From the NCBI RefSeq assembly GCF_964021845.1, contig NZ_CAXHZC010000004.1, positions 1 through 64,000 on the forward strand: a DNA stretch of 64,000 nucleotides, read 5' to 3'. Origin of the DNA: Arcticibacterium sp964021845 (GTDB lineage: Bacteria; Bacteroidota; Bacteroidia; Cytophagales; Spirosomataceae). This document shows positions 16,456 through 26,836 of this stretch, in pieces; within the stretch, counting starts at the first letter, position 1; every line of letters starts with the position of its first letter. The notes under the pieces were generated by a model. The model was given only the letters and a program-made list of their open reading frames with translations, was not told where the DNA came from and made no database searches. Position numbers and translations under genes: made by a program.

Positions 16456-16666
16456 TTGATAATGGTTGAGTCAGTAAAGTGTCAAAGTTGTTAAAAAGGG
16501 CTTTAGCAAACAAGTTAAGTCTTTCATCTATAGATAAGAGTGCTGTGAGATAAGATATTAAAGAGGATATTGTGTTTTTAGAAGGGATTTTCTGGATTAG
16601 AATATATTTGGAAACTAGCTTTTAGGGATAGTCGTAATACAAGTATAAAAAGCCATTTAAGAAGAT

Positions 16667-17619
16667 ATGAGAAAAAACAGGAAGAGTTTTTACGTAAGTA
16701 TTGCGTTCACTTTGGTCGCTATTTTTATTAAACCCTTATTAAACAAATATGTGGATGCTGGAGGGGAGTTTGTCTCTTTTATAAAAAGCTATAGTTACAT
16801 ACTCATAATTATGGGGGGAACTTGGTTTGTGATTGAACTTATAGCTAGACTAAAGGTTTTATTGCTTCGCCAATATGACATCGAGCAAGAGAATAATTTA
16901 GAATCAAGAAAGGTTTATACCCAGATAAATCTACTTGAAAAGATAGCAAATTTTATAGTCATACTTTTCGGGATTGGTCTCATCTTGCTCTCTTTTGACA
17001 AAATTAGACAACTGGGAATAGGCCTATTTGCCTCTGCAGGTGTGGCGGGTATTATTCTAGGTTTGTCCGCTCAAAAAATAATGGGGACGCTATTGGCTGG
17101 AATCCAAATAGCCATTACCCAACCTTTTAGAATTGAGGATGCTGTGGTGGTAGAAGGGGAGTGGGGCTGGATAGAAGAAATAAACCTGACCTACGTGGTG
17201 GTTAGAATTTGGGATAAAAGGCGACTTGTTTTACCGTCGCTTATTTTTTAGATAAACCTTTTCAAAATTGGACCAGAAACTCCGCAGATATTATCGGAAC
17301 CGTCTTTCTTTATACTGATTATAATGTACCTTTTGATGCCCTGCGGGCAGAACTAACCAAGCTTTTAGAAGGAACTAACCTTTGGGATAAAAAAGTGAAT
17401 GTGTTACAGGTTACCGACTCAAAAGAGTTTTCAGTAGAAATTAGGATTTTGGTAAGTGCTAAAAACTCGCCAACTGCATGGGATTTAAGAGTGCTTATTC
17501 GTGAAAAAATGATAGGATTTATTCAAAATAATTATCCAGAAAGTTTACCAAGAACTAGGGTAGAGTTAAAGGATAAACTGCCTATGAGTACGGATGAGCT
17601 GTCAGGATTGGCAAGCTAA
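16667..17619 (+). pseudogene. Mechanosensitive channel MscS family, frameshifted
   Basis: The first frame (16667-17251) encodes 194 residues: two to three N-terminal helices, then the MscS pore helix and beta-domain start (GIGLFASAGVAGIILGLSAQ, then FRIEDAVVVEGEWGWIEEI). It breaks off at RRLVLPSLIF. The remaining C-terminal domain (FLDKPFQNWTRNSADIIGT and on to 17619) continues in another frame from about 17242. Adding one base at 17237-17249, which contains a run of six T, restores a typical MscS protein of about 317 residues. Either the gene is inactive, or it is a sequencing error, or the site slips during translation. The intact product would be an osmotic safety valve in the inner membrane. 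Confidence 0.85.
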
Positions 17620-17688
17620 TGTAGACTACTTTTTGATTTTCAAATGAAAGAAAATAATTAAATTAGAAGGTTAATTAACTATTAAAAG

Positions 17689-18108
17689 ATGAATAAAAAT
17701 ACCATTTTGGTTGAAAGTACAGTAAGTGCCTCTTTAAACAAGGTTTGGGAAAGTTGGACTACGCCTTCGCACATCATGAAGTGGAATAATGCCTCGGACG
17801 ACTGGCATACACCGGCAGCTACTAATGACCTTAAGGTTTCAGGGAAATTTATTTATACCATGGCCGCAAAAGATGGCAGTTTTAGTTTTGATTTTGGGGG
17901 TGTTTATACCGCTTTGGTAGAAAACGAATTGATAGCCTATACTTTAGAAGACGGCAGAAAAGTTAGGATTGAGTTTATGCAGTTAGGTAATGAAACTAAA
18001 GTAGTAGAGCTTTTCGAGCCTGAATCTGAAAATCCTTTTGAAATGCAAAAGGCTGGCTGGCAAGCTATTTTAGATAACTTTAAGAAGTATACAGAGGCTT
18101 TAGCTTAA
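17689..18108 (+). CDS. SRPBCC domain protein (AHSA1 family)
   Basis: A 139-residue START-like fold protein. It shows the family opening (VESTVSASLNKVWESWTTP, residues about 8-26), HIMKWNNASDDWHTP, and the C-terminal helix with GWQAILDNFKKY. AHSA1-type proteins bind hydrophobic ligands in a central cavity; the ligand is unknown. It is cytoplasmic and probably a single-gene unit, with its stop 30 bases from the convergent uracil-DNA glycosylase gene. Confidence 0.88.
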   Translation: MNKNTILVESTVSASLNKVWESWTTPSHIMKWNNASDDWHTPAATNDLKVSGKFIYTMAAKDGSFSFDFGGVYTALVENELIAYTLEDGRKVRIEFMQLGNETKVVELFEPESENPFEMQKAGWQAILDNFKKYTEALA

Positions 18109-18137
18109 CAGTTAAACATTACCAATCACAGAGAAAC

Positions 18138-18707
18138 TTAGAGTATAGCGATTACTACCTTCCGTAGTTCAGGAATTATTTCTTGGCTAAACCATTCATT
18201 TTTCTTCATCCAGATATTGTTTCGTGGAGAGGGGTGCGGTAGAGGAAGGTATTCAGGTAAGTAAGCTTTATAGTTTTTGACCGTTTCGGTTAATGTTTTC
18301 TTTGTATAATTCCCTAAATAGTGTTTTTGAGCATACTGCCCAAAGAGCAAGGTTAATTGAATATCAGGCATGAAGTCCCAAAGCTTTTGATGCCACAGGG
18401 GAGCACATTCAGGGCGTGGAGGCAAATCCCCACTTTTACCAGTTCCGGGATAACAAAACCCCATAGGAATAAGAGCAAAAATAGCTGGGTCGTAAAAAGA
18501 TTCTTTAGAAACCCCAAGCCATGTTCTAAGGTTATCGCCGCTTTTGTCGTCCCATGGGATACCGCTTTCATGCACCTTTCGGCCCGGTGCTTGGCCTATA
18601 ATGGCTATTTTACTCTTTTTGCTTGCTTGAATTACGGGTCTACAACCCGTTAATAAAAAACTTTCACAAATACGGCAATTGGAAATCTCTTGGAGAAGTT
18701 TTTGCAT
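18138..18707 (-). CDS. Uracil-DNA glycosylase family protein
   Basis: A 189-residue UDG-superfamily protein. Visible are a Cys pair near the N-terminus (NCRICES), the water-activating loop GQAPGRKVHESGIPWDD, and the minor-groove loop LPHPSPRNNIW. Members remove uracil or related bases from DNA or are inactive relatives. I chose the ATG at 18707 because the upstream 27 codons begin with TTG and do not resemble the family, whose members start near this point (QKLLQEISNCRIC). The frame is open up to 18788. Confidence 0.85.
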   Translation of the reverse strand: MQKLLQEISNCRICESFLLTGCRPVIQASKKSKIAIIGQAPGRKVHESGIPWDDKSGDNLRTWLGVSKESFYDPAIFALIPMGFCYPGTGKSGDLPPRPECAPLWHQKLWDFMPDIQLTLLFGQYAQKHYLGNYTKKTLTETVKNYKAYLPEYLPLPHPSPRNNIWMKKNEWFSQEIIPELRKVVIAIL

Positions 18708-18869
18708 GCCTAAATATATATGATCTATTAACAGTTTCTTAGGATCTTTTTGACTAAAATCAACGTTATCATAGTATAGGTTTGTCAATAGTGTTATTCT
18801 AAAATACTTTGCAGGTCTGGAATAAGTAAAAATAGATTTCGTTTAGAAAAGAATAAATCAACATAATCA

Positions 18870-19586
18870 ATGAAAAAGCAAGCGTTAATAATTTTAGGTT
18901 TTATAACAATGTCATTTGGGGCTTTTGCCCAAACACCCGAAACCATTTTTGAGAATTACGTAAAAGCCACAGGTGGCGAGGACGTTTACAATGGCATAGA
19001 GGTTTTTTCCATTCATCAAGCAGATGAGGACTCAAAAGTGCCTTACGAGTCTAATTTGGCCGTATCGGTCAAAAACAACAAAGTACTTCGCTCTAGAACG
19101 GTTCTGTCAAGAAATTTCCTGTATGAGTTAAATGGTAATAATGCCAACCTTCATGTACCTACAGGTGGTTTAAACAGAGGTAACTCTTTCCAAACACAAA
19201 AATTGAGTGATTTTGAGAAATCAAAATTACAAGTAGAATTGAATGACAAGTATTTACCATTTATGAACTATAAAGCCAAAGGATATAGAGCAAAAGTGGT
19301 TGGGCCAAAAAACATTGGCGGAGAAAATACCATACAAGTAGAGTTGTCAAATACTGACGTAACTAGAAACTATTATTTTTCTACCAAAACCAACTTGATA
19401 GTTCAGGAAGAATTGACGTACTCTAATGGGGATAAAATTTCTTATAAGCATACAGCTTATGATAAATTAGAAAACGGGCTTAGATATCCTTCTGAAAGTG
19501 TAATGACTGAGCAAGGAAAAACCAGAACTGTGAAAACAGATATTAAGATTAATAACGTACCAGACGACGAGTTTGAAGTAAAATAG
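18870..19586 (+). CDS. Periplasmic LolA-like protein upstream of tamB
   Basis: A 238-residue exported protein with a signal peptide (cleavage after about residue 20, FGAFA-QTPET). The mature part starts IFENYVKATGGEDVYNGIE, a pattern seen in Bacteroidota proteins with a LolA/LppX-like half-barrel, then beta-rich segments ending IKINNVPDDEFEVK. It probably binds or carries a lipid or lipoprotein moiety in the periplasm; this rests on weak fold resemblance. It is four bases upstream of tamB and so in the same operon as tamB and tamL. Confidence 0.75.
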   Translation: MKKQALIILGFITMSFGAFAQTPETIFENYVKATGGEDVYNGIEVFSIHQADEDSKVPYESNLAVSVKNNKVLRSRTVLSRNFLYELNGNNANLHVPTGGLNRGNSFQTQKLSDFEKSKLQVELNDKYLPFMNYKAKGYRAKVVGPKNIGGENTIQVELSNTDVTRNYYFSTKTNLIVQEELTYSNGDKISYKHTAYDKLENGLRYPSESVMTEQGKTRTVKTDIKINNVPDDEFEVK

Positions 19587-19590
19587 TTTT

Positions 19591-22500
19591 ATGACTAAAG
19601 CTTTAAAAGTATTGGCTTGGATAATAGGCATCAGCGTTTCGCTGATGCTTTTCGTGTTTTGGTATGTGGGTACAGAGAGTGGTCAAAAACTAGTAACCAC
19701 AGAGGTGAATAAATTTCTGAAATCAAAAATTGACACACCTTTTAGTATCGGAGCCATACGATACGAAATTCCAGATTATATAAGCGTGGCAGATGTTTAT
19801 GTGGAAGATACAGAACAGAATGAATTGCTTAGCTCAAAGAGGTTTAGGGTAGATATTTCTATGTGGGCTCTGGTAAGAGGCATTATAGACATAGACCAAA
19901 TTTTAATAGAAGACGCCAATGTCAATGTTTACAGAAATGCCCCTAACGAAAACTTTAATTATCAATTTTTGATTGATGCTTTTGCATCAGACACTACAGC
20001 TATTGAAAATCAAGTGGTGGAGGAGCCAACTACCGGGCCATTTTTCTCACTAAATCAGGTTAAGGCTAATAAATTATCCTTGGCTTATAAAGACGAATAT
20101 GGAGGGGTCAATTTTAAAGGAAAACTAGACGATGTTAGAGTTAGTTTTAGTGAGATAGACCTAAACACTAATAAATACCACATAAACAATATTGATGTTA
20201 ACGACGGCTATGCCGTTTTGAGAACTTTTAATGGCAAAACCCTCAGCACCGTAGAGGAAGCTTCCAGTGCTCTTGAGCTAGATTTAAATGGGGTAAGAGT
20301 AAATAATGTAGCTTGGAAGTTAATAGGAGATGACCTCGGTATTGATAATAAAATCATCTTTAAGAACTTTGAATTAGAACTGGACGAATTAGATTTAAAC
20401 CAAAACTTGGTCAAAATTGATTTTGTCAACCTAATAGATTCTAAAATTCAAGTAGCTTTTAGAGCAGGTTCATTTTCAACACCATCAACATCAATAGAAA
20501 CTGAAGAGTCATTAATTCCTTGGAATGTCTCATTAGGCGAGCTTTTGATTGACAATACCAATGTGGTTTACGATGATGAAAACGCTCCACGTTTGGCCAG
20601 AGGCTTTGATTATAATCACTTAAACTTTAGAGGTACCAAGATTGATTTAGCTGACATTTCTTATACCGAATCCGGAATTGAGGTGAACTTAAACGATGTA
20701 CAATTTAGAGATAAGTCAAAACTCACTTTAGAGCGATTGTCCGGAAAAGTTACGTATTCTGATACTGGAATCACGCTTGAAAATATTGATTTAAGAACTC
20801 CTTACTCCGAGATTAGAACAGCTACAAAGGTCACTTATAATAGTATTGATGATTTAACAGAAAACCTTCCTGCCGTAAATCTTGATTTAAATATTAGTAA
20901 CAGCTTTCTGGCTGTTAGTGATATGCTTTTGCTCAGCCCTAGTTTGGATTCTAATCAAATAGTTGCAAGTGAAAGAAACCAGAAAATTAGAATAAAAGCT
21001 GCCCTTAAAGGTGGCATGAGTGCCTTGCAGATAAATGAGCTAAAAATGGAAGGCTTGCAGAACTCTAAAGTGAGTATTTCTGGAAGTGTTGCTCGTTTAG
21101 ATAATTTGGATTACCTGAAAGCTGATTTAAATATTCAGGAGTTTACTGTTAATTCAGGTTTGGTAAATCTATTGGTATCAGATACGGAGATGCTAGCAAA
21201 TTATAATATTCCTGAAAGGTTAAGCCTTAAAGGGAAAATTAAGGGAGATGCTGGTGTTTTAAATATAGACACTGATGTGACTAGTACTTTGGGAGATTTG
21301 AAGCTAAATGGTGTAGTTAGAAACTTAGGAGATTCTACACTAATGTCTTACGAAGGAAACTTGCATACAGAAGATTTGGCGGTTGATAAGTTCTTCAAAG
21401 AGAAGCAAGACCTCGGTTTACTTTCTACAGATATTTACCTAAAATCTGACGCAAGCTTTCAGTCTATTGAGGCTAAAGGCGAAATTCAAAAGATTGTTTA
21501 TAGTGGCTATACCTATCAGGGTTTAGAGGTTGACGCTACCATGGCAGACAGTCTCTTAGTTTTAAATGGTTCGTCGGAAGACCCAAACGCTCGTTTAACT
21601 ACAGAGCTTACTGTTGATTTAGGAAAAGAAGAGTATCCAGTAAATGGCAATGTTTCTATCACTAAACTTAATTTGGAAGCTTTAGGTCTTTCAGATTTTG
21701 AAGAAGACATAAAGGGTGTTTTTGATTTAAATATGACATCGCTAAAGCCTGAGGAGTTGGCTGGTACTTTTAAGGTTAAGCAGCTAGCTCTAGGAACTCT
21801 GAATGTGGGTGAACTTTCGGGAGATTTTATAAATGAGAAAAATAGGCATATTGCTAAAATAGAGTCGCCCTTTTTGAAGGTCAATTTAGAAGGAGAGTTT
21901 GATTATTATGCACTGCCTGATATTCTTACGGCGGAGGTTAATGGTTATTTCAAGCAAGACTCTGTGGAGTATAAAGAGGTTTCAGGAAAACGAGATTTTG
22001 AATTAAAAGCCGAGGTGTTAGAGCATCCTATTTGGCAGGTGTTTGTTCCTGAGTTGGCTTTTGACAGAAGTATAAGGCTAAACGCTACACTTAATGAAGA
22101 CAAGTTAAAAGGAGAAATGAATTTCGGGAATCTTACTTATGGAGATATGCTCTTTAAAGATTTCCAATTAGACCTAACAGGAAATGGTAAAGAATTGACG
22201 GGAAATGCCAAATTGAAAAGTCTGCGTTCTGGTAGTTTTGTTTTGGCCAAAAACGAATTTGACCTTAACCTTTCTAACAGCATTTTGGAAGCCAGTTTTA
22301 TATCAAAAGATAGCCTTTCTGAAGATAAAAGGCATGGCCTAGCTTTAAGAATGGAAACAGAAGGGCCGCTGTACAAAATAGCTTTAAACGACCTTACGGT
22401 AGATAAAAAGGAATTCAAAATCAGTAAAACTCCAATTTATTACGGTGATGATGGTATTCTGATTAAAGGCTTGACCATTTCTAAAAACAATGAAATGCTC

Positions 22501-24483
22501 ACCATAAACGCTACTAAAAAACAGCTTAATGCTAATGTGGTGGATATTGCAATAAACCCGTTTGCCAACTTTGCAGGGTATAAATCAGAAGGGGTAAAAG
22601 GCAAGCTAAATGGCGATTTGGTGGTGGTAGATTACATGGAAGACTATAATATCAAAGGCGATTTAGCGGTAAAGGGTTTTGAAGTAGGTGGCATAGCAGG
22701 AGGTGGTTTGACACTAAATATAGAAGAGGTAAATGCTGTTCATGCTTCCATTAGTGGCGGTTTGGATGGAAAAGATAGCAAGCTTGATTTTAAAGGAAAT
22801 GTAGGTTTGACAGGTGATGTTCCTGTGAATTTTACAGCTAATATCACAAAAGTGGATGCCAGGTTAATTGAAAGCCTAAGTGGAGGTCAGTTGACAAAGT
22901 CAAAAGGATTTGTAACTGGGAAAGTTAAATTATCTGGTAATGCTGATAAACCTTTAGCAGATGGGAATTTATCTTTTGTAGATTATAATGTTACACCGTA
23001 TTATTTGGGAATTCCTTTAAAAATTGAGGACCAGCAAGTCTATTTTAAAGGAAATGACGTCAGTTTTGAGAATTTTGTGGTCAAAGATTCATTGAATCAA
23101 AAAATGGCTGTTAATGGGAAGGTGAATTGGTCGAATCTAGACGAGGTTTCTTATGATTTAAAACTAGATACCAAGAATTTCCTTTTAATAAATACGGAAC
23201 GAGGAAGTAATGAGCTCTTTTATGGAAAAGCAAATGTTAATGCTAATCTGATGGTGGCAGGTACGGGAGCAAGTCCAAACGTGAGTGGTAAAATAAGGGT
23301 GAATGAGCAAAGTAATGTAACCGTTATTATGCCTACGGAGGTAGAAACCGCGGAGTCAAACGGTGTAGTGACTTTTGTGCCACCGCCAAGCGATAAGGAA
23401 ATTGAAACCTTGGAAATACCTACCACCAAACTAGCGAATGGAACAGGCTTAGATTCGGAGGTTATTTTAGATATAGAAACAGACCCTAAGGCCGAGTTAA
23501 GTATCATATTAGATGAGCTTACCGGCGATAAACTAAGCGTTAAAGGCACAGCAAATTTGACTGTAGGTATTTACCCAACAGGTGAGATATTCTGCATTGG
23601 TATTTATGAAATCACTTCGGGTTCTTATAATACCACACTGGTAGAGGTCTTAAAAAAGAACTTTTTGATAGAGCCTGGTAGTGTAATAATTTGGTCTGGC
23701 GACCCTATGAGGGCTTCATTACAGTTAAAAGCGGTTTATCAAGTAAACCCGGATATTAATCCATTACTTGAGGAAGCAGGAATTCTCTTGACGGACTTGG
23801 CTAAAGTGCCACTTGATGTGATTTTGAAGATTGACGGAACCATTGAGAATCCACTTATAAGTTTTGATATGGAGGTTTCTGACAAAGCATCTAGCACCAC
23901 CAAGACCCTACTAGAGAGTAATGACGTTTTATCATTTTTAAGCAAAGATGCCAATATTATGAATCAGCAGGTTTTTGTGCTGTTGACATTAAACCAGTTT
24001 TTATTTAACACAGATGATTTTCGCTTAGGTGAAGTGTTAGGAAACCAATCAGCTAGGCAAAGCGTAAGCAAGTTATTGACCGAGCAACTCAATGCCTTAG
24101 CGGGAGATGTAATAGGTTCAGTGGGTTTAAATTTTGGTTTAAACTCTGAGCAAATTGGTACCGGAGGAAACAGTGCTTATAGAACCGACCTAAATATTGG
24201 TCTTAAGAAAAGCTTCTTAAATGATAGGGTGAAAATCTCGGTAGGAAAGAACTTTGAATTAGAGAATGGGTCTGGTATTGACCAAAACTCTGCGGAGATT
24301 TTAGACAATATTGAAATTGGTTACAACATAACCGCCGACGGACGTTATGCCGTAAAAGTGTATAGAACTAGTCAGTTTCAAACAGTTTTAGAGGGTTTTG
24401 TGCTAGAGACTGGAGTTAGTTTTGTGCTGCAAGCTGAATATGAAAAAGTGAAGGATTTGTTTAAAAAGGGGGTAAAAGAGTAA
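19591..24483 (+). CDS. tamB: TamB-like translocation and assembly module protein
   Basis: A 1630-residue inner-membrane-anchored periplasmic protein. One N-terminal helix (residues about 5-27, AWIIGISVSLMLFVFWYVG) is followed by very long repetitive beta structure of AsmA/TamB type and a C-terminal DUF490 domain (about residues 1220-1625; for example ASLQLKAVYQV and GLNFGLNSEQ). TamB-like proteins bridge the inner and outer membrane and take part in outer-membrane protein assembly and phospholipid transfer. Its stop codon directly abuts the tamL start, so the two are coupled. Confidence 0.93.
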   Translation: MTKALKVLAWIIGISVSLMLFVFWYVGTESGQKLVTTEVNKFLKSKIDTPFSIGAIRYEIPDYISVADVYVEDTEQNELLSSKRFRVDISMWALVRGIIDIDQILIEDANVNVYRNAPNENFNYQFLIDAFASDTTAIENQVVEEPTTGPFFSLNQVKANKLSLAYKDEYGGVNFKGKLDDVRVSFSEIDLNTNKYHINNIDVNDGYAVLRTFNGKTLSTVEEASSALELDLNGVRVNNVAWKLIGDDLGIDNKIIFKNFELELDELDLNQNLVKIDFVNLIDSKIQVAFRAGSFSTPSTSIETEESLIPWNVSLGELLIDNTNVVYDDENAPRLARGFDYNHLNFRGTKIDLADISYTESGIEVNLNDVQFRDKSKLTLERLSGKVTYSDTGITLENIDLRTPYSEIRTATKVTYNSIDDLTENLPAVNLDLNISNSFLAVSDMLLLSPSLDSNQIVASERNQKIRIKAALKGGMSALQINELKMEGLQNSKVSISGSVARLDNLDYLKADLNIQEFTVNSGLVNLLVSDTEMLANYNIPERLSLKGKIKGDAGVLNIDTDVTSTLGDLKLNGVVRNLGDSTLMSYEGNLHTEDLAVDKFFKEKQDLGLLSTDIYLKSDASFQSIEAKGEIQKIVYSGYTYQGLEVDATMADSLLVLNGSSEDPNARLTTELTVDLGKEEYPVNGNVSITKLNLEALGLSDFEEDIKGVFDLNMTSLKPEELAGTFKVKQLALGTLNVGELSGDFINEKNRHIAKIESPFLKVNLEGEFDYYALPDILTAEVNGYFKQDSVEYKEVSGKRDFELKAEVLEHPIWQVFVPELAFDRSIRLNATLNEDKLKGEMNFGNLTYGDMLFKDFQLDLTGNGKELTGNAKLKSLRSGSFVLAKNEFDLNLSNSILEASFISKDSLSEDKRHGLALRMETEGPLYKIALNDLTVDKKEFKISKTPIYYGDDGILIKGLTISKNNEMLTINATKKQLNANVVDIAINPFANFAGYKSEGVKGKLNGDLVVVDYMEDYNIKGDLAVKGFEVGGIAGGGLTLNIEEVNAVHASISGGLDGKDSKLDFKGNVGLTGDVPVNFTANITKVDARLIESLSGGQLTKSKGFVTGKVKLSGNADKPLADGNLSFVDYNVTPYYLGIPLKIEDQQVYFKGNDVSFENFVVKDSLNQKMAVNGKVNWSNLDEVSYDLKLDTKNFLLINTERGSNELFYGKANVNANLMVAGTGASPNVSGKIRVNEQSNVTVIMPTEVETAESNGVVTFVPPPSDKEIETLEIPTTKLANGTGLDSEVILDIETDPKAELSIILDELTGDKLSVKGTANLTVGIYPTGEIFCIGIYEITSGSYNTTLVEVLKKNFLIEPGSVIIWSGDPMRASLQLKAVYQVNPDINPLLEEAGILLTDLAKVPLDVILKIDGTIENPLISFDMEVSDKASSTTKTLLESNDVLSFLSKDANIMNQQVFVLLTLNQFLFNTDDFRLGEVLGNQSARQSVSKLLTEQLNALAGDVIGSVGLNFGLNSEQIGTGGNSAYRTDLNIGLKKSFLNDRVKISVGKNFELENGSGIDQNSAEILDNIEIGYNITADGRYAVKVYRTSQFQTVLEGFVLETGVSFVLQAEYEKVKDLFKKGVKE

Positions 24484-26793
24484 ATGAAAAATTTAGGATT
24501 ATATATTACCCTATTACTTGTCTTAACTGGATGCAGTTTGTCTAAAAAACTTCCAGAAGGAAAAACTATATATAGTGGTGGTAGCGTGAAGGTGGTGGGT
24601 GAAGCATCTAAAAAAGATAAGGATAACCTAGAGGTAGATATGGAGGCAGTGCTTGCTCCTAGAACTAATAGCATGGTGCTAGGTTTCCCCTATAAGGTGT
24701 GGCTTTATTATAATATTGGCGAACCTAAAAAGCCAAAAGGATTAAGGAATTTCCTTCGTAATAAAGTGGGTCAAAAACCGGTTTTCTATGAGGTGGGATA
24801 TCCTAAGATTAACCGAGCAAACTTGGTTAACGTAGCAGAAAATAACGGATACTTCAAAAGTACAGCTAGCTCTGAGTCCGTAACAAAAAAGTATAAAACT
24901 AAGGTAGAATATGAAGTAAATTTAGCTCCACAATACTTTATTAAAGAAGTAAGTATAGACACTTTAGGTTTGCAAGTTTTTGGAAAAGATGCTAAAGCCA
25001 TAAGCGAAGGAACGGTGCTAAAAGAAGGTAAGCCGTATAATTTAGACGAGCTAATAGCAGAAAGGCAGCGACTAAGCAATGTTTTACAAGAAAAGGGCTA
25101 CTTCTATATGAGTCCTAGTCAGTTTGTTTTAGAGGTAGATACCAACCTGAATTCAAACCTACTTACTATTAAAACTAAGCTCTCTCCAGATTATAGTAGT
25201 GCGGCTGTAGATAAATATTATATCAGAGAAATTAATGTGCTTAGCTCTGCCAAACAGGGAGATAAGGAAGTTAAAACGTCATTTAAAAACCTAGAAAGAA
25301 GCGGACTTTCAATAGCTGAAAATGATAAGTCTTATAAGCCAAAGGTATTTACGGAATCTATAATTTTTAGACAGGGGGAGCTTTATAGTAGGTCAAAACA
25401 AGAGGCTAGCCTTAACAGACTGTCTAACCTTAAAAATTTCCAATACATAAGAAACAGGTACGAACCTCACAGAACAGCTGATTCTACGTATTTAGATGTC
25501 AATTATTTCTTAACGCCTTTAAAGAAAAAGTCTTTAAAAGGGCAGTTAAGTGGCCTTACAAAAAGTAATGGACTTTATGGGTCGGAGGCGAACGTCTCAT
25601 GGCAAAATAGGAATGTATTTCATGGAGCTGAAATTCTCAAATTTGAGGTAAATGGAGGTATAGACCTACAGTTTGGTCAGATAGAATACGGCAATAATTA
25701 TAGAAGACTAAGCGTAGCAGGCGACCTTACTTTTCCTCGTTTTTTAATTCCTTTTATTAAACAAAGGACTAAGGTTTCATCTGGCGTGCCTAAGACCAAT
25801 ATTAATATCTCTTATGAGATTCTTAGACGAAAAGATTTTTATACCCTAGCCAGTTCTAATGCTGCATTCTCCTATTTCTGGAGAAAAAATACGGAGTATG
25901 AGCATACCTTAACGCCCGTTTATTTTAGTCTAATTAAGGCGAGTAATTTTTCTGAGAATTTTGTTAACCAAATACTGTTTAGCGAAAACCTGAGTGATTT
26001 GGAAAGGTATTTTCAGATTTTGGAAAATAAGCTATTATTGGGATTAGAGTATAATCTTATTTATACCCCAAAAGTACTTCAAAGTAGTAGAGATAGGGTT
26101 TCTTTTAATTTTGGTTTTGATGTTTCTGGTAATGTAGCTTCTTTGATTGCTAAAAAACCTGAAGAAGGAGATGGTGGTTATCGACAGATTTTTGGCGTGC
26201 CCTATGAGCAGTTTGCTAAGTTTGATTTTGAAGGTAAGTACTTTAAAACTATAGGCAAAACCACCTGGGCCAATAGGCTCTTTACAGGTTTTGGTATTCC
26301 TTATAAAAACTCCATTATGTTACCTCAAACTAAGCAGTACTTTTCTGGAGGAAGTAACGGTTTAAGAGGTTTTAGGGGTAGGAGTTTGGGACCAGGGACA
26401 ACAGCCCCAGAAGATATTAGCCAAGAGCTTTTTGGTGCTAACTCTCAAGGTGATATTAAGTTAGAATTGAATTCGGAATTAAGGTTTAAGGCTTCTAGTT
26501 ATATAGAGCTAGCGGCCTTTATAGATGCTGGAAATATCTGGACATACAGAGACGATACTTTTTATGGTGAGAAAGCTAAGTTCACTGCAGATTTTGTAAA
26601 AGACCTAGCGGTGGATGTGGGTGTGGGCTTACGTTTAGACTTTACCTATTTGGTACTACGTGGTGATTTTGCCATTCCAGTAAGAAAGCCTTGGCTTGAC
26701 GACCCTTGGGTGTTTGATAAGATTAGTTTTGACCAAAAGGTGTGGAGACAAAATAATCTCATTTTCAATTTGGCTATAGCTCATCCATTTTAA
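24484..26793 (+). CDS. tamL: TamL: BamA/TamA-family outer-membrane lipoprotein
   Basis: A 769-residue protein with a lipoprotein signal (LLVLTGCS, Cys17), POTRA-like domains at about residues 90-330, and a C-terminal 16-strand Omp85 barrel. The barrel contains the lid-loop motif GGSNGLRGFRGRSLGPG, the Bacteroidota form of the VRGF/Y motif, and ends in a beta strand (FNLAIAHPF) with a terminal Phe. TamL is the lipidated TamA homologue known from Bacteroidota. It starts immediately after the tamB stop codon, and the pair probably forms one trans-envelope machine. Confidence 0.92.
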   Translation: MKNLGLYITLLLVLTGCSLSKKLPEGKTIYSGGSVKVVGEASKKDKDNLEVDMEAVLAPRTNSMVLGFPYKVWLYYNIGEPKKPKGLRNFLRNKVGQKPVFYEVGYPKINRANLVNVAENNGYFKSTASSESVTKKYKTKVEYEVNLAPQYFIKEVSIDTLGLQVFGKDAKAISEGTVLKEGKPYNLDELIAERQRLSNVLQEKGYFYMSPSQFVLEVDTNLNSNLLTIKTKLSPDYSSAAVDKYYIREINVLSSAKQGDKEVKTSFKNLERSGLSIAENDKSYKPKVFTESIIFRQGELYSRSKQEASLNRLSNLKNFQYIRNRYEPHRTADSTYLDVNYFLTPLKKKSLKGQLSGLTKSNGLYGSEANVSWQNRNVFHGAEILKFEVNGGIDLQFGQIEYGNNYRRLSVAGDLTFPRFLIPFIKQRTKVSSGVPKTNINISYEILRRKDFYTLASSNAAFSYFWRKNTEYEHTLTPVYFSLIKASNFSENFVNQILFSENLSDLERYFQILENKLLLGLEYNLIYTPKVLQSSRDRVSFNFGFDVSGNVASLIAKKPEEGDGGYRQIFGVPYEQFAKFDFEGKYFKTIGKTTWANRLFTGFGIPYKNSIMLPQTKQYFSGGSNGLRGFRGRSLGPGTTAPEDISQELFGANSQGDIKLELNSELRFKASSYIELAAFIDAGNIWTYRDDTFYGEKAKFTADFVKDLAVDVGVGLRLDFTYLVLRGDFAIPVRKPWLDDPWVFDKISFDQKVWRQNNLIFNLAIAHPF

Positions 26794-26798
26794 AAAAA

Positions 26799-26831
26799 AA
26801 ACACCTCCCTTAGTTGCTAAGAGAGGTGTTT
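26799..26831 (-). terminator. Strong hairpin between tamL and the M56 peptidase gene
   Basis: Two stacked perfect stems, 9 bp (AAACACCTC) and 5 bp (CTTAG), with a three-base loop. The minus strand runs into nine T, so it terminates the minus-strand peptidase gene whose stop is at 26837. It lies six bases after tamL and may serve both directions. Confidence 0.88.
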
Positions 26832-26836
26832 GACGT

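Noticed and set aside
17395..17619. A separate small gene encoding the MscS C-terminal domain
   Set aside because: It continues upstream in frame to 17242 and joins the first part of the MscS gene, so it is one frameshifted gene.
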